DNA of 11,568 bases from Candidatus Bipolaricaulota bacterium (GTDB lineage: Bacteria; Bipolaricaulota; Bipolaricaulia; UBA7950; UBA9294), in NCBI GenBank assembly GCA_015485945.1, contig WFSM01000120.1, forward strand, positions 1 through 11,568, read 5' to 3'. The notes below the pieces were generated by a model. It worked only from the letters and a program-made list of their open reading frames with translations. It searched no databases and was not told where the DNA came from. Shown here piece by piece: positions 6,480-11,568 of this stretch (position 1 is the stretch's first letter; each line of letters begins with the position of its first letter). The position numbers and the translations under genes were made by a program.

Positions 6480-7154
6480 ATGGTAGACCTCAAGGACTTC
6501 CGCATCTTTTCCGATCTCAGACCAAAGGATGTGGAAAACCTGAGAAAGAGTGTACGGCGGATCAGTTACGGACGCGGGGAAATTATATTTCAGGAGGGCG
6601 CACCCGCGTTCGGTTTTTATTTGGTGTTTGAGGGAATGGTAAAACTTGTCAAACGCAGCACCCGCGCTAAGAGTCAGATCTTAAAAATCGTTGGTCCGGG
6701 CGAAATCTTGGGGGAAACGACCCTGTTTGACAAGGGAAGCCACAACGCCTACGCCAAGACCCTTGATCCGGTAGTGGTGGGGTTCATTGAGCGGGGGGAC
6801 TTCTTTTATTTTCTCGAACATCATCCCAAAACGATCTTCCGCCTGTACGAGCGTCTTTCCGAGGAGCTGAAGGCGTTCCAAAACAAGCTCGCTGAACGGT
6901 CGTATTCTTCAAGCAAGGAGCGGTTGGCACGGTTAATCCTTCTCCTCGGACGGAGCGGGGTGGAACTGTCCCGCGCCGAACTCGCCGAGATGGCGGGAGT
7001 GTCATCGAAAACGGCGATCCGTACCCTGAGCGAGCTGGAGAGTCGTGGAATCATCTCAATTGAGAGCCGGCGTATCAAAATTCTGCGCGAGGATTATCTG
7101 CAGAAGATCATGGAGCCGTTCTCGGTCGAGCTTACCGCCAACCTGATTATTTAG
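6480..7154 (+). CDS. Crp/Fnr-family transcriptional regulator
   Basis: A 224-residue regulator. Residues 8-115 form a cyclic-nucleotide-binding-type beta-barrel. The phosphate-binding cassette region is GEILGETTLFDKGSHNAYA (74-92), a long dimerisation helix spans 115-140, and a winged helix-turn-helix lies at about 163-205 (LSRAELAEMAGVSSKTAIR). The cassette lacks the Arg-Ser pair that contacts the cAMP phosphate in CRP, and the protein has no cysteine at all, excluding a Fnr iron-sulfur sensor. The effector is therefore unknown, or binding is effector-free. The ATG at 6480 has AGGGGG at a proper distance and begins at the usual family N-terminus. A GTG at 6441 with GGGAG upstream would add 13 residues and cannot be excluded. 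It may govern the divergent hydrolase operon or the downstream kinase gene; both are inferences from position. Confidence 0.9.
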   Translation: MVDLKDFRIFSDLRPKDVENLRKSVRRISYGRGEIIFQEGAPAFGFYLVFEGMVKLVKRSTRAKSQILKIVGPGEILGETTLFDKGSHNAYAKTLDPVVVGFIERGDFFYFLEHHPKTIFRLYERLSEELKAFQNKLAERSYSSSKERLARLILLLGRSGVELSRAELAEMAGVSSKTAIRTLSELESRGIISIESRRIKILREDYLQKIMEPFSVELTANLII

Positions 7155-7200
7155 GACAAAGAATAACGTCTCACCACCAGGTGACCGGTGTCCTTTATTC
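7153..7200 (+). terminator. possible two-part hairpin terminator after the crp-type gene
   Basis: AGGACA (7153-7158, overlapping the stop) can pair with TGTCCT (7189-7194). It encloses a second hairpin TCACC-ACCA-GGTGA (7171-7184), and T-rich TTATTC follows the outer arm. The stem is not compact and the T-tract is weak, so termination may be partial. Confidence 0.3.
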
Positions 7201-7201
7201 T

Positions 7202-7234
7202 ACGCCCACGCGATTTTATAGTCTAGATGGGCGT
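7202..7234 (+). promoter_or_regulatory. perfect 7-bp inverted repeat bracketing a -10 element before the histidine kinase gene
   Basis: ACGCCCA (7202-7208) and TGGGCGT (7228-7234) are perfect inverted arms separated by 19 bp, and TATAGT (7217-7222) lies between them. A weak -35 (TTTATT, 7194-7199) is 17 nt upstream. Arms about 26 bp centre to centre, roughly two and a half helical turns, around the -10 suggest a repressor or activator operator of the kinase/response regulator operon. The binding protein is unknown. Confidence 0.45.
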
Positions 7235-7281
7235 TTAGTGAATATGGGGAGGACAGGGCGGCCGTCGAGGATGGGACACCA

Positions 7282-9123
7282 TTGAACACGAAATTAAACC
7301 CTGTAGAGAGGGCAATCATCGTTGTTGCTGCGTACAGCATTGCAATTCTCGCTGTCGTTCTCCTTTACTTTGCCTGGTACCGCCCCGCTGCTCTGATCTT
7401 TGGCGCGTTCGCTGTGCCACTTATTCTCGGAGCGTCGTTTCTTCGGTTCTCTGGCGGCCTCCTCCTCGGATTAGGGACGGCACTGATTGGAATTCCGTTC
7501 CTCGGATTTGATCACCCCGGCCTGATCGTCGGGTTAGTTGTCACCGATCTCGCAGTCGGGGGTGGAATTGGCTGGTTGAACCGGCGCAGTGCAGTGCGCC
7601 GCGAACGGTGGCGCCGGGCGAAGACACTTCAGGATGGGTACGAGCAGGAAATATTCGATAATTCCCTCAACATCCTCCATTTCATCGACAAGGACGGTAC
7701 TGTGCTTAAGCGAAACGAAACATCACGCGGGGTGATCGGGTACCCGACTAAACGCTCGCTTACCCTGATTGAGTACGTGCATCCGGAGGATATGGATCAC
7801 ATGAAGACTGAGCTCGTTCGGCTATTCGAACGGGGAGAGTTACGCGATGTGAAGCTGAGGTTTATCGCCCAGACGCGCAAAGTGATCCCGGTGGAACTGC
7901 GAGCAACGCGGATCAGTGAACGGGCGGCGATCGTGGAAGCGCGCGATTTGCGCCAACAGGCGGAGCTTGAGCGTCGGCTGATGGAAGCGGAGGCACGGTA
8001 TCGCTATCTAATCGAAGAAGCAGTCGATACCCTCGATTCCGGGATTATCATCACCGACCGCAAACACCAGGTGGTGTGGGCAAATGAGGCGATCGGGCGG
8101 TTCTTTGGCATCGATCGCGATCGCCTGATCGGAATCGATGCCATGCGCGCGTTTTCCCGCTACGTGGGAGTGTTTGATAATGCGGAGGACTTCGGGCGCA
8201 CGGTGCAGAAAGCGATCGAGTCTGGAGAGCGAATCGATTCCTACACGTGTCACGTCCGCCCTGGGATGGGACGGGAGGAGCGCGTGCTCGCGTTCCGGTC
8301 GATTCCAATTGAGACGGAGCGCTACACCGGCGGGAGGATCGACCACTACATCGACATCACCAAATTGAAGCGGTTGGAGAACGGGCTGCGCGAGAAGACG
8401 AAGCGGCTGGAACGAAGTTACGAAAAGTTGGAAGAATACTCGCGCGTAGTCTCCCACGACCTTAAATCTCCGCTGCATACATTAGAGACGTTCAGCGGGT
8501 TCCTGATCGAAGATTATGAAGATAAGCTCGATGAAGAGGGGAGAAAGTATCTTCACACCTTGAAAAATGCATCGATGCGCATGCGGGAGCTGATCGATGA
8601 TTTACGTGATCTGTCCAATATTCATCTCGACTCCACGTCGTTCGAGCGGGTGCCGGTGGCGCGGATTGTGGACGAGATCAAGGAAGACTTGGAAGTCGAT
8701 CTTCAGGGGGTTAATCTCCGGATCGATCCTGACCTTCCGCCGGTGATGGGAAGCAAGATCCAAGTGCGCCAGGTGTTCCACAATCTGATTGTCAACGCTG
8801 TCAAGTTCAACGATAAGGCACTGCCGGTGATACACGTCGGTTGGGTACGGGACGAGCGTCATCGCGGAATGCACACGTTTTTTGTACAAGATAATGGAAT
8901 CGGAATCGAATCGCGGCATCACGAGCGGATATTCGGTCTGTTTGAGAAATTGAACCCGAGGGAGCATTATGAAGGGACCGGAGCGGGACTGGCGATCTGC
9001 AAGCGAATCGTCGAGGAGCACGGGGGGGAGATCTGGGTGGAATCGGAGATCGGGAAAGGGAGCACGTTCTACTTCACCCTTCCCAAAGCGGCAGTACGAA
9101 ACGAGGTGAAGATTCATGCCTAG
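7282..9123 (+). CDS. membrane-anchored double-PAS sensor histidine kinase
   Basis: A 613-residue sensor kinase. Four hydrophobic segments (about 11-31, 36-54, 57-74, 79-98) anchor the N-terminus with almost no outside loop. Two PAS-like domains follow (about 120-225 and 240-360), then a coiled coil (362-388). The HisKA dimerisation domain carries the phospho-acceptor His392 in VVSHDLKSPL. The HATPase domain shows N-box HNLIVNAVKFN (500-510), G1 DNGIGI (537-542), F-box IFGLFEKL (550-557) and G2 GTGAGLAI (565-572). The catalytic core resembles phytochrome-type kinases that pair with Rcp1-like regulators. The start is TTG: no in-frame ATG or GTG lies between it and the upstream TAG at 7219, and TTG is preceded by GAGG at about 11 nt. 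The response regulator start lies inside the last codons. The sensed signal is probably cytoplasmic or membrane-derived and cannot be read. Confidence 0.93.
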   Translation: MNTKLNPVERAIIVVAAYSIAILAVVLLYFAWYRPAALIFGAFAVPLILGASFLRFSGGLLLGLGTALIGIPFLGFDHPGLIVGLVVTDLAVGGGIGWLNRRSAVRRERWRRAKTLQDGYEQEIFDNSLNILHFIDKDGTVLKRNETSRGVIGYPTKRSLTLIEYVHPEDMDHMKTELVRLFERGELRDVKLRFIAQTRKVIPVELRATRISERAAIVEARDLRQQAELERRLMEAEARYRYLIEEAVDTLDSGIIITDRKHQVVWANEAIGRFFGIDRDRLIGIDAMRAFSRYVGVFDNAEDFGRTVQKAIESGERIDSYTCHVRPGMGREERVLAFRSIPIETERYTGGRIDHYIDITKLKRLENGLREKTKRLERSYEKLEEYSRVVSHDLKSPLHTLETFSGFLIEDYEDKLDEEGRKYLHTLKNASMRMRELIDDLRDLSNIHLDSTSFERVPVARIVDEIKEDLEVDLQGVNLRIDPDLPPVMGSKIQVRQVFHNLIVNAVKFNDKALPVIHVGWVRDERHRGMHTFFVQDNGIGIESRHHERIFGLFEKLNPREHYEGTGAGLAICKRIVEEHGGEIWVESEIGKGSTFYFTLPKAAVRNEVKIHA

Positions 9124-9553
9124 CAGCCCAGAAAAGATTAAGGTCCTGGTGGTGGAGGACGAACAGAGCGATGTGATGATCATCCAACGTGCGATGCGCA
9201 AGAGCGGCGCGCACTGTGAGCTTTACTTCGCTCAAGACGGGGAGGAAGCGCTCGACTTTCTTTATCGCAAGGGCAAGTTCGAGGACGCTCCCCGCCCCGA
9301 TCTGATCCTCCTTGATTGGCGCCTCCCGAAGCTGAGCGGACAAGAAGTACTGGAACAGATCAAGAATGACGACCACTTGCGGCGCATTCCGGTAATCGTG
9401 CTTACTGTGTCTACATCGCAGGAGGATATGGTGCGGGCGTACGATTCTGGTGCCGCAAGCTACATGAACAAACCGGTAGACTCCAAGGACTTCGAACGGT
9501 TGATTCAAACAGTCCAGGACTATTGGCGGATCGCCCAAATCCCCCCGGAGTGA
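9116..9553 (+). CDS. single-domain response regulator, Rcp1-like
   Basis: A 145-residue CheY-like receiver with no output domain. The acidic pair Glu14/Asp15 (VVEDE), phospho-acceptor Asp67 (LILLDWRLP), Thr97 (VLTVS) and Lys119 (NKPVD) are all present. The long beta2-alpha2 region ALDFLYRKGKFEDAPRPDLI is characteristic of the Rcp1/phytochrome-partner subgroup. The start overlaps the kinase stop by 8 nt, and GAGGTGA lies about 6 nt upstream. The pair is almost certainly one operon and a cognate phosphorelay. With no DNA-binding domain, it must act through protein contact or pass phosphate on. It is followed by a 349-nt gap and converges on glnA. Confidence 0.95.
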   Translation: MPSSPEKIKVLVVEDEQSDVMIIQRAMRKSGAHCELYFAQDGEEALDFLYRKGKFEDAPRPDLILLDWRLPKLSGQEVLEQIKNDDHLRRIPVIVLTVSTSQEDMVRAYDSGAASYMNKPVDSKDFERLIQTVQDYWRIAQIPPE

Positions 9554-9902
9554 TCTGGACATTCGACACCATTAAACGCCGCCGCCTTACCGCGGTGCGG
9601 TCGCAAACGCCTCGGCTGGTTTTCCCGTGTGCCCTACGCAATTCAGTTCCACGCCGGTATCCTGTATTCAGCTAAGACAAGGAGTGAAAAGGATGCGCAT
9701 TCGCACTACGGTCTCGTTACCTCCTTACCGGCAGAGCTCACCGTTCCGAGAGCCCGGTGGGTTACTTCCATTATCGTTGCCGATTCGCATCCACGTTGGG
9801 GGCCTCCTACACACACAAGTTGCACCAGAACAGCCAACGGTTCTTACCCGGGGAAGGCAGGCATAGGCAGCAGCCCTGCCTTCCCCAGCCCCCATTTTTC
9901 TT
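9554..9902. other. 349-nt convergent intergenic region with extensive potential RNA structure and a small ORF
   Basis: No recognisable gene is seen. Potential pairings on the plus strand are: GGATGCG (9691-9697) with CGCATCC (9786-9792), extended by TCG/CGA; inside it CGGT/ACCG (9709-9712 with 9727-9730) and CACCG/CGGTG (9739-9743 with 9755-9759); then CGTTGG/CCAACG (9794-9799 with 9834-9839); and finally a 12-bp hairpin (9850-9886). The same stretch holds a 57-codon ORF (9693-9866) with AAGGAG 8 nt before its ATG. Its product would be Arg/Pro/Leu-rich and lack Lys, Asp, Asn, Cys and Trp. It may be a structured RNA, a mobile-RNA remnant, a small gene or simply long untranslated regions. No good promoter was found. 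Confidence 0.45.
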
Positions 9903-9904
9903 TT
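9850..9904 (+). terminator. strong hairpin followed by T-rich tract
   Basis: GGGGAAGGCAGG (9850-9861) and CCTGCCTTCCCC (9875-9886) form a perfect 12-bp stem with a 13-nt loop. On the plus strand TTTTTCTTTT (9895-9904) follows, but 8 nt after the stem, so it is not a textbook terminator. On the minus strand no T-tract follows, although the hairpin starts 16 nt after the glnA stop and may protect or end that mRNA. It could serve both convergent units. Confidence 0.45.
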
Positions 9905-11228
9905 ACAGCATGGTCAAATACCGCTCCAGTTCATAGCGATGCACCCGTGCCCGGTAGTTATCCCATTCGATCTTCTTGTTCTCGATGAACTTCGCAAAGA
10001 TGTGGTCACCGAGGGCGCGGCGAACGAGCACGCTGTCCTCCATGTTGGTAATCGCCATGTTCAGACTTCCAGGGAGCTCTTCAATCCCCAACGCTTGCCG
10101 CTCCTCAGCCGTCATCGCGTACACGTCGCGTTCCATCGGAGTGGGCAACGGATACCCGTCATCGATGCCGGTAAGGCCGGCGTGCAGCATGGTGGCAAAC
10201 GCGAGGTATGGATTGCACGCGGGGTCGGGGGCGCGGAATTCGATCCGCGTTGCGGATTCCTTGCCCGGTTTGTACATCGGGACACGGATCATGTTGCTGC
10301 GGTTGCGTTTCGCCCACGTAATGTATACCGGGGCCTCGTACCCGGTGACAAGGCGTTTGTAGGAGTTAACCCACTGAGCGCACACCCCGATGATCTCCTT
10401 GGCGTGCCGCATTAAGCCGGCGATGTACCCTTTGGCAACCGGGGATAAGTAGAGCGGATCGTCGGGATCGAAAAATGCGTTGTGCCCGTCGGGGGTGAAC
10501 AACGACTGGTGCGTGTGCATACCGGACCCGTTCTCGCCAAACAACGGCTTGGGCATGAACGTGGCGTGAATTCCATGCCGGCGTGCGACCTCTTTCACCA
10601 CAAACCGCGTGGTCATGAGGTTATCCGCCATGGTAAGAGCATCGGTGAACCGCAGGTCAATCTCCTGCTGGCTGGGGGCCACCTCGTGATGAGCTGCTTC
10701 CACTTTGATCCCCATTGCTTGCAACGCAAGCACCGTCTCACGGCGGATATCAGTTCCAAGGTCGGGGGGGACGAGATCGAAGTAACCGCCGGAATCGAGT
10801 ACCGCTGGACCGTCATCGGTGCGGAAGTAGAAGTACTCCACTTCCGTTCCGACGTACATTGTAAACCCGGCTTCCTGCGCCCGGATGAGAGCGCGCCGCA
10901 GTGCATACCGGGGATCGCCGTCGTACGGTGTTCCATCCGGCTGGAGGATATCGCAGATCAACCGGGCGACATCATCCGCCCACGGCAGGACGGCGAACGT
11001 ACGTGGGTCGGGCTTGGCCAGCATGTCGCTCTCGTCAATGCGGGCAAACCCGTGAATCGACGAACCATCGAACCCGATTCCCTCCGTAAGCGCGGTGGTG
11101 AGCTCGCTCTGTGGGATCTCCACGCTCTTCAGGTTTCCGAGTAGGTCGGTGAACCACAGTTGGATAAACTTGATTCCTCGCTCCTCAACCTGCTTTAACA
11201 CCGCATCGTGTGCTGGCTCCTCGTTCAT
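9903..11228 (-). CDS. glnA: glutamine synthetase type I (GSI-alpha-like)
   Basis: A 441-residue enzyme that makes glutamine from glutamate, ammonia and ATP. The beta-grasp N-domain ends with GFDGSSIHGF (52-61). Metal and substrate motifs include Glu129/Glu131 (TEVEYF), HHEVAPSQQEIDLRF (180-194), NGSGMHTHQSL (233-243, metal His238), AKRNRSNMIRVP (306-317) and RIEFRAPDPACNPY (328-341). The shorter length and the C-terminal region MTAEERQALGIEELPGSL (372-389) fit GSI-alpha and lack the adenylylated NLYDLP tyrosine loop of GSI-beta. Control by adenylylation is therefore unlikely, while feedback by glutamine is typical of the class. The ATG has AAGGGGG 5 nt upstream. No GlnR-type gene is seen next to it. 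It is transcribed alone in this window, from a TATAAT promoter. Confidence 0.97.
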   Translation of the reverse strand: MNEEPAHDAVLKQVEERGIKFIQLWFTDLLGNLKSVEIPQSELTTALTEGIGFDGSSIHGFARIDESDMLAKPDPRTFAVLPWADDVARLICDILQPDGTPYDGDPRYALRRALIRAQEAGFTMYVGTEVEYFYFRTDDGPAVLDSGGYFDLVPPDLGTDIRRETVLALQAMGIKVEAAHHEVAPSQQEIDLRFTDALTMADNLMTTRFVVKEVARRHGIHATFMPKPLFGENGSGMHTHQSLFTPDGHNAFFDPDDPLYLSPVAKGYIAGLMRHAKEIIGVCAQWVNSYKRLVTGYEAPVYITWAKRNRSNMIRVPMYKPGKESATRIEFRAPDPACNPYLAFATMLHAGLTGIDDGYPLPTPMERDVYAMTAEERQALGIEELPGSLNMAITNMEDSVLVRRALGDHIFAKFIENKKIEWDNYRARVHRYELERYLTML

Positions 11229-11249
11229 ATTATCCCCCTTTACGTTCCG

Positions 11250-11277
11250 ATTATAGTAAAATTACCGCGTACGTCCA
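11250..11277 (-). promoter_or_regulatory. glnA promoter
   Basis: On the minus strand a perfect TATAAT (11255-11250) lies 16 nt after TGGACG (11277-11272). The predicted start is near 11243, giving a leader of only about 15 nt that consists largely of the SD AAGGGGG. Such a short leader leaves no room for a riboswitch or attenuator, so control is expected at initiation. Confidence 0.6.
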
Positions 11278-11315
11278 TCACGATGCGCTTTAGTTAGAGT
11301 GGGTTATCGAGAGGC

Positions 11316-11321
11316 TATAAT
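11316..11321 (+). promoter_or_regulatory. possible second -10 (TATAAT) in the glnA divergent region
   Basis: A perfect plus-strand TATAAT stands in the AT-rich segment 11313-11332. The sequence 17 nt upstream (GTTAGA) is a poor -35. It could be an upstream promoter for the rightward gene, or chance in AT-rich DNA. Confidence 0.25.
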
Positions 11322-11356
11322 TAGTATATTAAGCCGGTAGCCGTGAGTTTTTGCAT

Positions 11357-11398
11357 GATTTTTCCATCTACTTTCCATTATTCCGGTATGGAAAAATC
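11357..11398 (+). promoter_or_regulatory. perfect 11-bp inverted repeat with extra half-site, candidate operator
   Basis: GATTTTTCCAT (11357-11367) and ATGGAAAAATC (11388-11398) are perfect inverted arms separated by 20 bp. A further TTTCCAT (11372-11378) lies exactly 11 bp from the same motif in the left arm, on the same face of the helix. The cluster sits directly upstream of the extended -10 of the rightward gene and would cover its -35 position. Confidence 0.5.
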
Positions 11399-11399
11399 C

Positions 11400-11438
11400 C
11401 AGTAAAGGTGTATGCTATAACGTAACACCCATTTACTG
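11400..11438 (+). promoter_or_regulatory. extended -10 promoter inside an imperfect 12-bp dyad
   Basis: TGC-TATAAC (11413-11421) is an extended -10; no good -35 is present. It is bracketed by CAGTAAAGGTGT (11400-11411) and its inverse ACACC-CA-TTTACTG (11425-11438), which differ only by a 2-nt bulge. The predicted start is near 11428. A dyad centred on the -10 is a classic repressor position, possibly autoregulatory. Confidence 0.5.
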
Positions 11439-11453
11439 AGGAATAAATGAGAA

Positions 11454-11473
11454 AACGAAGGAACAACTTCGTT
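11454..11473 (+). repeat. leader hairpin just before the SD of the last gene
   Basis: AACGAAG (11454-11460) and CTTCGTT (11467-11473) form a perfect 7-bp stem with a 6-nt loop (GAACAA), ending 3 nt before the GAGGAGGTGA ribosome-binding site. It could stabilise the mRNA end or modulate access to the SD. Confidence 0.45.
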
Positions 11474-11491
11474 GATGAGGAGGTGAACCAC

Positions 11492-11568
11492 ATGCCTAAA
11501 AAGCAGATCCTTGACAAGCTGTCCATCTACATTCCACAGAAAAAGATGGAGCAGAAGCCAGTTGAGCG
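11492..11568 (+). CDS. 5' end of an unidentified gene, truncated by the window
   Basis: Only 25 codons are visible. The product begins MPKKQILDKLSIYIPQKK and is Lys-rich with a short LSIYIP strand, which recalls the N-terminus of ribbon-helix-helix (CopG-like) DNA-binding proteins. That is a guess from a short fragment. The ATG at 11492 is preceded by AGGAGGTGA, a perfect 9-nt match to the 16S rRNA tail at ideal spacing, so it is the preferred start. An in-frame ATG at 11447 with its own GAGG would add 15 residues (MRKRRNNFVDEEVNH). That extension overlaps the leader hairpin and is less likely coding. The elaborate dyads upstream suggest a regulated, possibly autoregulated gene. Confidence 0.65.
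   Translation, partial: MPKKQILDKLSIYIPQKKMEQKPVE

Noticed and set aside
6364..6480. Search for a classical CRP or FNR site near the regulator's own promoter
   Set aside because: No TGTGA-N6-TCACA or TTGAT-N4-ATCAA arrangement was found.
9630..9820. Minus-strand similarity in flavour to group II intron domain I (segments such as GGAAGTAACCCACC)
   Set aside because: No domain V (GAGC...GUUC-type hairpin) or maturase fragment is visible, and my recollection is too vague to support a call.
9848..9880. Resemblance to the SRP RNA core (GGAAGG followed by AGCAGCC)
   Set aside because: The spacing and flanking helix of the conserved SRP RNA tip are missing; the similarity is only a few bases.
9629..9988. 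119-codon frame running from the intergenic gap into the antisense of glnA
   Set aside because: It has no SD at its start, overlaps the glnA 3' end and the strong hairpin, and its content looks random.
10482..11144. 220-codon plus-strand frame opposite glnA
   Set aside because: It is a shadow of a highly conserved glutamine synthetase frame, with no SD or family features.

Overview
This is a moderately GC-rich (roughly mid-50s to 60 % by eye) bacterial chromosomal window. It holds dense housekeeping and signalling genes and no sign of phage, transposon or CRISPR. Clear sigma70-type promoters and Shine-Dalgarno (SD) sites are present, and tRNAs lack an encoded CCA. The GSI-alpha glutamine synthetase and the DUF5693-type membrane protein would fit a deep-branching thermophile-like or Firmicutes/Thermotogae/Bipolaricaulota-type bacterium, but this placement is inference and is not proven by the sequence.

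Left end (1-1769, minus strand): a signal-peptide-bearing HtrA/Deg protease with two PDZ domains, followed after 10 nt by four tRNA genes in transcription order Pro(CGG)-Gly(TCC)-Arg(TCT)-His(GTG). The His gene is cut by the window edge.

Middle left (1841-6305): a plus-strand PP-loop ATPase with an NFACT-R-like C-terminus, probably a tRNA-thiolation-type enzyme, diverges from htrA. It meets tail-to-tail, sharing a CTAG, with a minus-strand operon: carbon-nitrogen hydrolase, then a divergent alanine racemase, then a polytopic DUF5693-like membrane protein. The last three are tightly packed (6-nt gap, then ATGA overlap) and look like one envelope or amino-acid module.

Middle right (6364-9553, plus strand): a Crp/Fnr-family regulator is expressed from a very good promoter, back-to-back with the hydrolase promoter. 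A membrane-anchored double-PAS histidine kinase and an overlapping single-domain Rcp1-like response regulator follow.

Right end (9554-11568): a 349-nt intergenic region between the convergent response regulator and glnA is rich in potential RNA structure. It ends in a 12-bp hairpin and also carries a 57-codon ORF with a good SD. glnA (minus strand) follows, and then a 263-nt divergent control region up to the preferred start of the next gene. That region holds nested dyads, an extended -10 and a leader hairpin upstream of a truncated plus-strand gene with a perfect SD.

The most unusual material is non-coding: the 9554-9902 structured region and the 11357-11473 control region. The proteins belong to known families, with a few notable deviations (ligand-site change in Crp, His-to-Gln in alanine racemase).
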